Below, one piece after another: positions 9,956 through 21,804 of a DNA stretch of 64,000 bases (the stretch's first letter is position 1; each line of letters begins with the position of its first letter). The notes under the pieces were generated by a model that ran no database searches, was not told the origin of the DNA, and was given only the letters and a program-made list of their open reading frames with translations. The stretch comes from Quercus robur (taxonomy: Eukaryota; Streptophyta; Magnoliopsida; Fagales; Fagaceae). The stretch spans positions 3,534,001 through 3,598,000 of the forward strand of contig NC_065537.1 in the NCBI RefSeq assembly GCF_932294415.1, in the 5' to 3' direction. The position numbers and the translations under genes were made by a program.

Positions 9956-11593
9956 TGAGTCTGACTCGAAACTTCGTTTGAGAGAGGAAAATTATATCAT
10001 ATAGGTAGGGATGACCAATGACCAGGTTTGGCTCGGGTTACTCATACCCAACCTAAACTTTTTCATCTGATTCGAAGTGTAAAGTTGAATGCTTTTAAGG
10101 CATGCAATGCTAAAGAATGCAAAGACTGTCAAGTGCAGAATAGTTGCATGTCATGGGCCCGGCCTTCCATATAATGGAAGTCTCAACTCTCAATTGACTT
10201 CCACTTCAATTGCCAGGAAGATCCATTAGAAAACAGAAAACTCTACATATAATAAAATTCCTGTGTCACTTCAATAATTCAACAGGAAAAATATGCAAAT
10301 TTTATATGCATGAAAGGTTGATATATGTGCTAATATTAAAACTAAAATCGACTTATAAAAACTCAGACCATTGGTGTTGCTATGTTGGCAACTTGGCATG
10401 GAAAGTTCATAGTAAAGTGACGGTTCAACACTGGCTCATTTGTGATTAACATCATTTTTAAAAATTGAAATTATGCGGTTTCATGGTGATGTTTTCCGGT
10501 TCAGGTGAGGAAATGCATAATTAAAATTTTTAATGCGTTAAAATAGAAAATCTAAAAATTGATACATGAAAAGAAGACGCAAAAGTTATTATTTAATTTT
10601 TATAAAACCTAATTTTTAAATCTTCTTTTCCCTTGGTTTTTTATTTTTTTTATTTTTATGTTTTGAGAGGAGAGAGACATAAAAGGATAATAAATATACA
10701 AATTTATCACTGTTTTTAACAGAAGTTGGTAACAAAAAACAAACGGAGCTAACTTCAAGTGACTAAAGTGTCAATTTTTAAACTATAAGTAAGTAAAGTA
10801 TTTTTGGGGCAAACCATAAGTTGGCAAAGTGTAACTATATATATGTAATTAGTCTTGATTACCTTCTAAGGATTCATAGTTGAACCAAAATTTTTGGAAT
10901 TAAGACTTTGCTATTGTTATATTTGCTATTTTAATTCAAGGCAACCACAAAATATCATATACTATTTTTTTTACCATTCCAAGGCAAAGTCGCACGAGTA
11001 ACATGTCACAACACTTCATAGTCTTTTTATTTTTGGTTAATAATGGATATTAATAGTGGCTGAAGAACTCCAAACATCTTTATTAAAAAAAGTAGATGGT
11101 GTCAATTTAGCTACAATTGATCGTATACAAGGAACATTGAGGATTAACAAAATCTATTGACTAACTCTTTAACAATTAACCATAAAAAACAAAATAAAAT
11201 AGAATAAATTTCTTTAACAATTTCTCGATAGGACAGTCAACACCCTTAAGATTTAGGTGAATGTCAATCAAGTCCAAAAATTCTCAAAACTGACCAACTT
11301 GATGTCAAATCACCAAAAAATTATTCCCAAACAAAAAACCAAATAAACATTGATTTTTACATTGGATATAAAATCTCAAAACTTTACAAGTCAACAAATT
11401 ATTTGAATTTTATGTAGATGTAAAATAAATCCTTATAATTAATATGACTTTAATATGATTTCTAGATAATGGGAAAGTCAACTATTGTGACAATCAAGTA
11501 GTGACATTTTTAACTGTTACAATAGACCATTTGTGTCTATAGCAATATTTTTTTGGTTTTTGGCAGCGTTTTAAAAACGCCGCAGAAAGCCCT

Positions 11594-11906
11594 CAGTCAC
11601 ACACAACCTTATTCCATGGACAAAAATTTGTACCATTTATCCAGGAATATGTCTCAGCAAATGATTGAATTCCATGAAATAAAATCACAAATGTAATTCT
11701 TCTCAAAAAAAAAAAAAAAAAAATCACGATGAAATGAAATTGAATTGTCATGGGGAAGTAAAAATGAATTCTTGAATTGGAGGAAAGCAGAACTTTGGAT
11801 GCCATAATGATAATTAATGGCAAGGATGAAGGAGAAGAAAAAGATTAGAAAGCAAGAGTAAGAAGGAAGAAAGTGGCCTTGGTATAGCCATAAGGAGTGT
11901 CCCCAT
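11594..11906 (-). pseudogene. Receptor-like protein (LRR type) 5' fragment, copy B
   Basis: The same remnant as at 8707-9016, with the signal peptide from the ATG at 11906. In this copy one frame preserves the end of the N-terminal cap: ETYSWINGTNFCPWNKVVCD, which corresponds to the W-NGTDCC-W-GV-CD motif of LRR receptor-like proteins. The signal peptide frame and the cap frame differ, and no leucine-rich repeats follow. It is non-functional. Confidence 0.75.
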
Positions 11907-12295
11907 ATTTCTTTCATTAAGAGACATTGAGGAGTTTTTTTTTTTTTTTTGGTTATAATTATTAATCAGCACTAGAAAGAGATAAGGATGGAGATGACAT
12001 AAGTACATATTTGTTATTTATATGATTCTCTTTTTTTTTTTTTTTTAACTATATTTATTATTTATATATGTCATTATGCGGTGGGGCCATGACCTTGATT
12101 GCCGGCCAAAAAAGTGCTTTAATAATGTTTTGACAAAAATGTTTAAGGTATTACAAGTGGTACCACATCAAACATACAAATTGATATCTTAATAAGTATG
12201 GTTATAGGCTTCAGTAAGCTCAAAAATAAATATTTAAATTACCTCTTTATAATTTGTAGGTTGAATATAATAAAACTTGTAACTAGTACCCAAAG

Positions 12296-12720
12296 AATGT
12301 ATTTGGCATGATTAGCAGACTCTAGTCCTCGTTGGAAGCTACTTCAAAAGTACTCATAGCATGTATTACTTCTTCTTTTTATTTTTAAAAATATTTAGCA
12401 TGATTAGAAGACTTTGGTCCTCGTTAAAAGCTACTTTAAAGTACTCATAGCATGTATTACTTTTTCTTTTTTTACATATTTGGTATGATTAAACTTTAAA
12501 GGACTTGGTCCTCGTTGGAAGTTACTTTAAAAGCACCCATAAAATGTATTGCGTTTTCTTTTTCTTTTTTCTTTTTTAAATATTTGGTCCTCGTTGGAAG
12601 CAACTTTAAAGTACCCATAGCGTGTATTACTTTTTCTTTTTCGTTTTCATTTTTTTTTTAATTATAAATATTTGTCATGATTAGAAGGCTCTGGTCCTCA
12701 TTGGAATCTACTTTAATTAT
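12296..12720. repeat. Minisatellite, about 5 units (unit B)
   Basis: Same repeat as at 9437-9955, marked by five occurrences of TGGTCCTCGTTGGAAG or close variants. Unit spacing is irregular because the CT-rich part varies in length. Confidence 0.85.
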
Positions 12721-12726
12721 GAGTCT

Positions 12727-12971
12727 ATTTGGATTAAACTTATTGTTGCTGAAATTGAAAATTGAAAATACTGTAACAAAATAATTTTTAAATGTGTGAA
12801 TAGTATCGTAGGACCCATTTTTAATATTTTTTTTAATCTGTGAACAGCGCTAAACAGTGCTCAACAGTGCTGTTGTCCCCTAAAGCAGTAACGCCTGTAG
12901 GGAAAAAAAAAAGAAAAAAATTTAAAACGCAAAATGCAAAACGTGAGTTTCCGTTGAATCCAAACCCACAC
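12727..12971. mobile_element. 245-bp MITE with 9-bp TSD TATGAGTCT
   Basis: Flanked by TATGAGTCT at 12718-12726 and 12972-12980. Unit A reads straight through the site (TTAATTATGAGTCTGACTCG near 9952), so it is the empty site. Ends are TTTGGATTAAAC and GTTGAATCCAAA, an imperfect inverted pair. A nine-base duplication suggests a Mutator-like MITE. It inserted after the A/B duplication. Confidence 0.85.
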
Positions 12972-13059
12972 TATGAGTCTGACTCGAAACTTCGTTTGAG
13001 AGAGGAAAATTATATCATATAGGTAGGGATGACCAATGACCAAGTTTTGGCTTGGGTAT

Positions 13060-13380
13060 ACTCAAACCCAACCAAAACATTTTACCCATGGGTACCTAAA
13101 CTCGACTCGAACCTAGTTTTTTTTTATTAAAAAAATAGTTGACAACATGATTTTCTTGGTATTGTATTCGTATTGGGCTTAAAGAAGGTTTGAAATTAAC
13201 TTGGGTTTAGTGTTCTGAGTGTAAGAGATAAGTTTGGAAATTTGGGCTTTTGTAAAAAAAGGAGTGGGTTGGACTTAGTTTTCGGTTATGCTTAGAGCTA
13301 TCTTGGGTTGGACCTAACAAATTGGGTAGGGTCTAGATCCTTACCTAATTGGGTTGAGCAACCCACATATCATACTTAGA
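13060..13380. other. Non-coding part of the duplicated segment
   Basis: Contains GGGTTGGGCTTGGG-type pyrimidine/purine motifs (AACCCAACCAAAAC, GGGTTGGACCTAACAAATTG) characteristic of a decayed hAT-like or retroelement family. It is matched at 18290-18600. No gene. Confidence 0.5.
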
Positions 13381-13868
13381 CCGGTTCTCTTACTTCAGCT
13401 TCTAGACATTTCTATCCAGCCACCCTCTCTCTTTTAGATTATGTAAATGTGAAGAGATCAAATTGTATGTGCGTGTGATTTCATGGTTGTGTGTAATGTG
13501 TACATGAAAAAATATATGTAAGACAAGTATTAAATGCATGCTGCTATGTGTATGAGTATGAAAATGATTGTCTGTGTCAATGTAAGCCAACATGTTCTAA
13601 GAAGCATCATAGGTGAGATGAGCAAGGGAAAAAGATATTACTCTTTTATAAGGGTATGTTTGGTATGCTGTGGTATGCTGTAATAGCTCACGTAATGGAA
13701 TAATTATTCATGTGTAATAGCAATTCAGTCATTTTCCATGCATCTTTATTACATGGACTAGTTATTACATAGGAACAACTTTTCTTTAAATTGAAGAATA
13801 GCTATTCCTCTTTAAAATGGATGCAACAGTTATTCTTTAGTGCATATAATATATTTTAAAATTAATAT

Positions 13869-14748
13869 TGTTAAGGGGGGAGGGGGGAGGTTTGAGGGCA
13901 GAACCCCTACTGGGCCATAATTGAGGACTATATGGGCCCAATGGGTAAATAAAAGAATGTCAAGCTAACCAGGGGAGGAGGTCCTGGTTGAAGCCCCTCG
14001 CATCCCAAGGAGGGAGAGATGAACTATCACTGTACTAGGGGATTTAGACTGAGACGAACAGCCAAGGGTAGGCACTGGAGGAAAGAGAAAGGGAGGCCTG
14101 TAGAGGAAGCACCCATCACCTCCGCATTAAAGTTGCTGCACCAACTAAGACAGTCGCATTAATGGAGGAAGTGACGCCTAAACAGTGCCCAAACAGCTTG
14201 TAGCTCAGCCTGCACTTTTCCCAAAGGAGGGAAGAGACAAGTATCTGGGAGGAATCCGCCACCCTACAATTGGGGGTGTGGGTTAAGGACAAACCACTCT
14301 AAAAGGAGGAAGTGACGCTTAAACAGTGCCCAAACATCTTGTAGCTCAGCCTGCACTTTTCCCAAAGGAGGGAAGAGACAAGTATCTAGGAGGAATCCGC
14401 CACCCTACAGTTGGGGGTGAGGGTTAAGGACAAACCACTCTAAAAGGAAGGCAATAGCCCATTAAGGGAGGATCGGAACTAAGAATTAGGGAGAAAATTA
14501 CTCAAACTTGTATTGTTATAAACTATGTAACCCCTTCCTCGGCCAACCGAGGGAACATGAATACAAGGATTTAGTTTCTTATTTTTTGTTCAATCTTCTT
14601 TGCTTTCTGCAACTTCAGACCATAGGTTAAGGAATCAATGTTTTGGTCTGCTTTACCCATCTCTAAATGAATTAGTTGTAGTGGGCTCACCTCTAAAGCC
14701 CAAAACCCAGTGTTTGGGCCCTCGAGTATCACTTCTAGGCCCCACACA
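13869..14748. mobile_element. Solo LTR, 880 bp, TSD AATAT
   Basis: Begins TGTTAAGGGG, ends CCCCACACA, and is flanked by AATAT at 13864-13868 and 14749-14753. The related element at about 15885 has an uninterrupted ATTAATATATTTCC, the empty site. Inside is a 141-bp tandem duplication (14164-14304 and 14305-14445). No internal retroelement sequence remains, so this is a recombination product of an LTR retrotransposon or a single LTR of a TRIM-like family. Confidence 0.85.
14164..14446. repeat. 141-bp tandem duplication inside the solo LTR
   Basis: Two nearly identical 141-bp units, each starting GGAGGAAGTGACGC and ending ACCACTCTAAAA. A few substitutions distinguish them (GCCTAAACAG against GCTTAAACAG, TCTGGGAGG against TCTAGGAGG). 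Confidence 0.9.
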
Positions 14749-15469
14749 AATATATTTCCAAAATATAAAATTTCCTTATACATCATATTTTACAAGTTTT
14801 CCATATGTAACAACTAAACTTATAGGTAGTAAGAGTTATTTCATTACAATGTCTCCTATTTCAATTAATAAATATTACTATCCTTAATGTAATCTACATT
14901 TAGTGTACCAAACATGCCCTTGGTGTTCTATTTGAATTTTCTTGGATTTTTTATTTGAGAATATTTTTTTGGTTTGTTCTGCTCCTCCTTTCCGCTTGAT
15001 TTTTTTTTTTTTTTTTTTTCTAGGGATTTAGTTTTTTAATAGTATGGATTGGGTTCAAGTAATATCCAAGCTCGACCAGTGAATTTTGGGTTCAAGCAAA
15101 AATTCAACCCAATTATATTTATCCATGATGAATCAGCTAATACGGTAATACCCAACATTTTCAGGTCGAGTCGGGTAGGATACCCATTACGGATTGCTTT
15201 TGGCCATCCCTACTTAGAGGTAGTTGATCTATGACAGTCATTAAGCACATTAACCAATCTACTTTGGAGTTGCTCATATTGATCAGGGTTAGCTCAAGGC
15301 CTAGGCCACTTAGGACTAGACATAAGGTCGCACTTGTACAAAAATATTTTTAAAGGGTCTTAAGGCCACCAAATTGTATAAGTAAAAGGCTTCAAAAATT
15401 GTATAAAAATGTCCTTAAATTGTAAAATAATTTGTGGGAAATAAAGGTAATCTATTTATCTGCCGTGTA

Positions 15470-16560
15470 CATTGTCTTACACATGTATACTACTATCTTT
15501 TTATTTTTTAAATATTTTCTAAGCAAAGTGGAGGTTATGCGGTAACATTGATTACTTAACAATTAACATGTTAGCATAAATCACGGATCTTTCGCTGGCC
15601 CAAGAAACAAAACTAATCCTTTTTTTTTTTTTTTTAATGGGGAAAGTAAATCTTGTTAAATTCATTTTATATCATATCTTTATGGGTGTTGTTTTTTTCC
15701 TTTTGGTAGATTGTAATAGGTACTGTAATGTAATAGTTATTCATATGGTTTAACTATTCAATAGTTTGGTTATGTTTTTATTACATGGAATAATCATTCC
15801 TTATGAATAACTATTCTTTAAAATGAGGAATAATTATTCCTCTCTAAAAAGGTTGTAATAGTTATTCCTTAGTAGATGTAATAATTTTTAACATTAATAT
15901 ATTTCCAAATAAATAAACTTTCCATATCCACCTAATAATTATGGAAATAAAAAATTATCAAAAAATAACTCATCTCTCTAAAATTTAAAATATATTATTT
16001 TCAAGGAAATATATTTGTATGAATGAGATATTTTCTAAAATAGATCATAAGTTTTATTCTAATGTTACAACTCACAACCAAACTAATGAATAGGTTTAAT
16101 TATTCTATTACAACACCTTTTATTCCTGGTAATAAAGATTACCATTCCTGTTGTAATCTACATTCAGTGTACCAAACGTATCCTAAGAATAATGTGTAAT
16201 GAACCATGTACTTTCGCAAGTTATAAATAAACTCTATACTTTAAGGATATTCAAAATTTAACTTTATAGTTTTATGAATTCCAACTAAAGTTTAAATCTA
16301 TTTCAAATTTATTAAAAAAAAAAATCTATTTCAAATTATTTCATTTAGTGTGCACTTGGATTAGGGTTGGAATTAACATCTTGCCCTGCGTAACCTATCA
16401 TGACTTGCACAATTTTTTTCACCCCAAAGAGATAAGGACAGAGACAAGTTTTTCTCACCCTGATCCCAAATGCGTGTGCCTCTATATATATATAATTTAA
16501 ATTATTATTATTTTTTTGCTATATAATTTAAATTATTTATACTTATAATTTAATATTTTC
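15470..16560. other. Spacer between units B and C with a TACCAAAC element
   Basis: Bases 15700-16190 are a copy of the 13652-14919 element without the LTR (right end CAGTGTACCAAACGTATCC). The remainder is AT-rich with no gene; 16480-16560 is (TA)-rich. Confidence 0.6.
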
Positions 16561-16595
16561 TATTTTTCTGTAGTGCAATGACATGGCGATCAAAT

Positions 16596-16969
16596 GTTAT
16601 CACACGTGACCCTATTCCGTGGACAACAATTTGTACCATTTATCAAGGAATCTGTCTTGGCATATGACTTAATTCCATGAAATAAAATCACAAATGAAAT
16701 TCATCTAAAAAAGATCAATGAAATAAAATTAAATTGTCAGGCGGAAGTAAAAATGAATTATTGAACTGGAGAATAGCAGAACTTGGATACCATAATGATA
16801 ATGGCATTGATGAAGGAGAAGAAAAAGAAGAGGAGCAAGTGAAGTCATAAGAAATTCAGCCAAAAAAAAGAAAAAAAAGTGAAGTCATAAGAAAAGGAAG
16901 AAAAAGATTAGAAAGCAAAAGTAAGAAAGAAGAAAGTGGCCTTGGTATAGCCAAAAGGAGCGGCCCCAT
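16596..16969 (-). pseudogene. Receptor-like protein (LRR type) 5' fragment, copy C
   Basis: Minus strand from the ATG at 16969 (signal peptide similar to MGPLLLAIPRPLSS). A short extra segment, AAGTGAAGTCATAAGAAA, is repeated at 16838-16890 and breaks the frame. The cap-like end near 16600 is recognisable only by DNA similarity to copies A and B. It is the most decayed of the three. Confidence 0.65.
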
Positions 16970-17288
16970 ATTTCTTTCATTGAGAGACATTGGGGAGTTT
17001 TTATTTTATTTATTATTATTACTGCATTATTAATCGATGCTAGAAAGAGGTAAGGATGGAGATGAACTTGATTGCCGAGTGCCATGACCTTGATTGCCAG
17101 CCAAAAAAGTTTTTTAATAATGTTTTGTGAAGAAATGTTAAAGTTATTACAAGTTGTACCACATCAAACAAATAAATTGATGTCACAATAAATGTGATTA
17201 TGGGCTTCAATCAATTCACAAATGAATATTTGAATTGCTTCTTTATAATTTGTAAATTCAATATAGTAAAACTTGTAACTAGTACGCA

Positions 17289-18024
17289 TTAGGGATGGCA
17301 ATAGGGTGGGATAGGTTCGAATGATGGGGTCTTTGCCCCCGTCCTGCATGATTTTGTCTTACCCCATCCTCGCCCCGTATGATAGGGAAAATTTTCTTGC
17401 CCCATCCCCGCCTCTTGGGGCCTTGCAAAGCCCTGCCCCACTCCGTAAAACTCTACTTCTTGTTAATTTGCCCACAACTATTACAATTGTTTTTAATAAA
17501 ACTAGAGTTTCATGAATAAAAATATATTTGAAATTACAAATAAATTTATCCCATCAAATCAAACTATTTTTTAGCAGAAATTGAATAATATTATTAAAGT
17601 GTTTAACAAGACAATATTACAACAAAAACAAAAATCTCATAATACATATTCAATGATTCAATAGTATATAAATTTGTTTACGATAAAGACAAAAGAAAAT
17701 GTTAAAATTGATACCTTATTTCCAACCTTACTAGAGGAAAAAAAAAGGGGGGGGCAAAAAGTCTTGTTGGGTAGAATAAAATAAACTGATGATATATTTG
17801 TTTAAATAGTAGGATTTTAGAGTATGAAAAATTTATAATTTAAAATCCTTTCAACGCGAGGTGGGGTGGGACAGGTTGGGTCTAAAAAGTCTAAACTCAT
17901 CCCCGCTCTGTCCCGTGGTGTGAGGTTAAAATCTATCCCTACCACCTTTGCAGGGTAGGGAAAACTCGCGTAGGGTGAAGTGGAGAGGGCGGGTCAAGCG
18001 GGGCTAGGCAAAATTGCCATCTCT
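17289..18024. mobile_element. hAT-like element, 736 bp, 8-bp TSD AGTACCCA
   Basis: Ends are TTAGGGATGGCAAT and AAATTGCCATCTCT. It is flanked by AGTACGCA (17281-17288) and AGTACCCA (18025-18032). Units A (9438-9445) and B (12285-12292) carry a single uninterrupted AGTACCCA. Eight-base duplication and GATGGCAA ends fit hAT-type non-autonomous elements. The subterminal parts are G+C-rich (CCCCATCC/GGTGGGGTGGG) and no transposase is present. It inserted after the unit duplications. Confidence 0.8.
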
Positions 18025-18032
18025 AGTACCCA

Positions 18033-18120
18033 TACCATGTATTACTTTTTTTTTTTTTCTTTTTTATAAATATTTGGCATGATTAGAAGACTTTGGTCCT
18101 TGTTGGAAGCTACTTTAACA
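18033..18120. repeat. Minisatellite, single unit (unit C)
   Basis: One unit only (TTTGGCATGATTAGAAGACT, TGGTCCTTGTTGGAAGC), against about five in units A and B. Confidence 0.8.
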
Positions 18121-19509
18121 GTGAGTCAATCGTGTCATCCGTCTCAGTTTTATTTATGTGATATTTAGTTCATTATGAAATTTTCTTCCTCAAATAGACA
18201 AAAATACTCTTTAATTATGAGTCTAATTTGAAACTTTGTTTGAAGGGAGGAAGATTATATCTTATAGGTAGGGATGGCCAAGGACCAAGTTTGGCTCGGG
18301 TTTGCTCAAACCCATCCAAAGCATTTTATTCATGGATACCCAAACCCAACTCAAACCCAGTTTTTTTTTCTTTATTATTATTTTTATTATTAAAAAAATG
18401 TTTAACAACGTGATTTTCTAAGTATTGTATTTGGATTAGGCTTGGGTTGAGTGTTGTCAGTGTAAGAGATAAGTTTTGAAAACTGGGCTTCTATGGAAAA
18501 GGAGTGGGTTGGACTAAGTTTTTGTTCGGCTTAGAGCTATCTTGGGTTGGACCTAACAAATTAGGTAAGGTCTAAATCCTCACCTAATTGGGCTGGGCAA
18601 CCCACATATCTCACTTAAACTGGTTCTCTTACTTCAACTTCTGGACATTTCTATCCAACCACCCTTTCTCTCTCAGATTATATAAATGTGAAGAGATAAG
18701 ATTGTATGTGCATGTGATTTCGTGGTCGTGTGTGATGCGTACATGTAAAAATATATGTAAAACAAGTATTAAGTGCATGTTGCTATGTGTATGAGTATGA
18801 AAATGATTGTCTGTATCAATGAAAAACAACATGTATTTGGAAGCATCACAGGTAAGATGAGCAAGGGAGATAGATATTACCCTTTTATTAGTGTTCTAAT
18901 TGAATTTTCTTTGGTTTTTTTTTTTTTTTTTTGAGAATATTTTTTGGGTATGTTATGCTCCTCCTTTCTGCTTGAAAATTTATTTTTTTGCTTCTTTTTA
19001 TTGCTTTGAATTTGTTTGCTTTATTGCTTTGTGGAGAGGCTGAAGAGAGAACTTGAAGGGAGCAGGCCAAAACAAGTTGTCTTAAGAATTTTGTTTTTTA
19101 ATAGTATGGATCAAGTTTGGGTAGTATCCAAACCCAACCCATGAATTTTGCGTTCAGGCAAAAATTCAACCCTATTATCTTTAGCCATGATGAACTAGGT
19201 AATATAGTAATACCTAGCATATTCGGATCGGGTCGGGTAGGGTACCATTACCTACTGGGTTTAGCCATCCCAATGTATAGGTCTTTGATCTATGAGAGTC
19301 ATTAAACACATAACCGATTTATTTTGGATCTGCTCATATTAACCAGGCTCAATTCAAGGCCTAGGCCACTTAGGCCTAGACTTAAGGCCCCACTTGTACA
19401 AAAATATTTTTAAAGGGTCTTAAGACCCCAAATTTGTATAAGTAAAAGGGTTCCAAAATTGTATAAAAATGTCTTAAAATTGTAAAATGATAAATTTTTA
19501 AAGAAAAAA

Positions 19510-20941
19510 ATATAGGCAGGTTTTGTATTTTTTTTGTCCCGCCTCAAAGAAGGCCCTTGAAATATTAAGACAAAAGAAATCCTACCCAATTGAAACTATA
19601 AAACCGAATAATAATTGACAAAATTTTCCTAACAACTTGTGAAAGAGATGTAAATAAAACCTAAATGCAAAAACTTAATTAGCAATTTTACATCTAAAAA
19701 AAAAAAAGGAATGGTTTTAATAATAAAAATGTATATAAATAATAGAAAGCCAAATAAATAGTATTTAATTGATATTTAGTATTAAAAACCATCACTAAAA
19801 TATTTCACCTATAGGTGTGGCCCGATATTGATATTGATCACAATAAAGAAAGTTCTTATCATTTGTTTTACAATTTTTTAAAAAGTGATGATAGAAATTT
19901 TTATGAGCATGTCCACAATATTTTTATTACAAAATTTAAGTGATAAATTGTTACTGACTGTTACTAGTAAGTAAAAAAATAATTTCAATTATGAGTTTAA
20001 ATTATAACTAATAACAACTTACTATTTAAAAAAAGTCATAAAAAAATTATGAAAATATTGTATAATATATTATTTATATATTAATTTTTTTGTTGGGAGG
20101 AGGGGATTATTTATATATTATTAAACATTTATTTTTTTTATATATTTTTAAGCATGTATCAATTTACTTCATTATCATTCCTAAAGACTTCGTTCCAAAA
20201 AATTTTATCTTCCACATCTAATATTCAAAAATCGGTGTCACAGTTTTCTCAAAAGAAAAAAAAAAAATCGGTGTCATATCTAGTTTTATTAACCTCATTC
20301 TCATTAGGTATCTCATCAACACCAAAACCCACACCAACGAATTCATCCCCATTAATTACTAAGAATCGTGCCCATGAGTAATTGCATTCTCATCTTCACA
20401 ATTAGAACCACAAAAAAAGAAAAAAAGGGTGTTTCCTTTATCACGACATCTGCATCGCTAGTTATAATTTAGTGTAGAGCATTATGAAAACTCTCGGTTC
20501 AAAATAGGAAGAGTAGATCACATTTTCCATAACCATACACCCTTATTAATTATTATATACTCCATTTCAAAGAATTATAAACAATCGTCATCTATAGGAT
20601 CATGCTAAGCTTTTGACCTGTATCTACAGAGAATTGCCCTTTGTAATGTAGGGTACCTATCCTTGATTGTCAATTATTGAACTAGGGATGGCTATGAACT
20701 GGGTTTGGGTCAGCCAGAAATTTTACTCATGAATGCCCAATCCCAATACCCGATTAGCACTTGTATGTTAGCTTAGGAATTTGAATGCTATGATCCTCAA
20801 GAGATTTAATGATGTAACGAAGCCAAGAAGAAAGAACAGTAACAACTAACAAAAATCTCTCCGTTTTCAAATCGTCTTTACATTTATTCATTTTATGGTT
20901 AAAATTTTATTTATTATATTTAACCATGTATAAACTACTAT
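19510..20941. other. AT-rich non-coding stretch
   Basis: No gene. Bases 19870-20060 and 20090-20160 look like decayed hAT-type MITE sequence. Bases 20690-20770 hold a short AGGGATGGC...CCCAATCCC hAT-like relic. A weak open frame at 20154-20381 has no recognisable motif. Confidence 0.4.
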
Positions 20942-21082
20942 GGCCCTGTTTGGTACGCGAGTTCAAACATATGTTTTCAATTTTTAAATAACATTACATA
21001 TATTTTCACATATTTTTTCACCCACACGTATTTCCGAAAAATCTGAAAACTATTATTTAAACACGCGTACTAAATGGGCCCT
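20942..21082. repeat. Small repeat family R1, copy 5
   Basis: GGCCCTGTTTGGTACGCGAG to GCGTACTAAATGGGCCCT, with well-preserved inverted ends and the family interior (TTTTTCACCCACACGTATTT). Confidence 0.75.
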
Positions 21083-21657
21083 ATCTTATTAAAAATTTAA
21101 ATGTTATGGTAATTTGTACACATTTTAGATTTATAAAATTTAAACTGTATCATACAATAGATTTATTTTTAAATGAATGGTAAAAAAAATTGACAATAAC
21201 AACAAAATGATCAACTTTAGTTCAACCTAGTGCAATCTTGCTATGGCTTTGAGAGTTTATTAGAGTTTGAAGAACTGACATGTTGCTTTTGTTGTAACTT
21301 GTAAGCCTCAAAGTGCTTTTGTTGAGGCAACGTATAAATCACGAAGTCACGCAATTTTTCAATTTTGGGCTCAAAACAGCCATTCCCAACTAAACCCACT
21401 TGTAAATGGCCTAAGCCCACCCAAATCTCGTTCTCTTTCTTTTAAGTCCCAAGAATCACTTGACCCGCCCATTCCCACAAACTTATTAACTAATAACTAC
21501 TGCCATTTTAAGTTGTAACAAAGAAAAAAATATATTATTTAATAAAATAAAGTAATTTACTAAGTTAGTCGTTTAAAACCAAATGTTTTTAGTTAATACT
21601 TAATACTCACATGAAATGTTTTTAAATAGTTCAAAAAATAATGGAAAATGGAAAGAT
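21083..21657. other. Non-coding, nothing recognised
   Basis: Contains unique-looking sequence around 21230-21480 but no coding signal, splice pattern or repeat ends that I can assign. Confidence 0.4.
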
Positions 21658-21804
21658 GGGTGTTTGGTTTGTGTTTTTAAACAACCATTTTCAGTTTTTA
21701 AACAACATTACACGTATTTTTTCATACTTTTTTACCCATACGTATTTCCACAAATGTTTTCAAACAACAATTTTCAATTTTTAAACACATGTACCAAACG
21801 GGCT
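21658..21804. repeat. Small repeat family R1, copy 6
   Basis: GGGTGTTTGGTTTGTGTTTT to CACATGTACCAAACGGGC. The inside reads as the reverse complement of the copy at 1045. Confidence 0.75.

Larger units (their letters stand above)
6620..10055. repeat. Segmental duplication, unit A
   Basis: Directly repeated by unit B. Matching blocks in order include CATGGGCCCGGCCTTCCAT (near 6726 and 10155), the 8300-8700 and 11230-11600 regions, the receptor-like protein fragment, the minisatellite, and the end block GACTCGAAACTTCGTTTGAG (9961 and 12981). The junction to unit B lies in a short shared AACTTTTTCATCT. Unit A has about 450 bp at 7430-7890 that unit B lacks. Confidence 0.9.
13652..14919. mobile_element. 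TIR element (GGGTATGTTTGGTA ends) interrupted by a solo LTR
   Basis: Left end GGGTATGTTTGGTATG and right end GTACCAAACATGCCC are inverted repeats. Unit C lacks the element (TTTTATTAGTGTTC near 18890), giving an empty site. Without the LTR it is about 380 bp. A related copy without an LTR lies at about 15700-16190. The target duplication is not clean (a three-base TTA-like duplication is possible). Confidence 0.7.
10056..15470. repeat. Segmental duplication, unit B with downstream extension
   Basis: Bases 10056-13060 match unit A. From about 11590 to 15470 it matches unit C (16560-19510), for example GTAAGAGATAAGTTTGGAAA against the 18460 region, the ACATTTCTATCCAGCCACC block, and ACAAAAATATTTTTAAAGGG at the end. 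Unit B is therefore the only copy containing both parts. It carries its own later insertions: a MITE at 12727-12971 and a TACCAAAC element with a solo LTR at 13652-14919. Confidence 0.85.
16560..19510. repeat. Segmental duplication, unit C
   Basis: Repeats the receptor-like protein fragment, one minisatellite unit, the GGTAGGGATGGCCAAGGACC block and the downstream extension of unit B. It lacks the first 1.5 kb of units A and B. A hAT-like element (17289-18024) is private to this unit. Confidence 0.85.
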
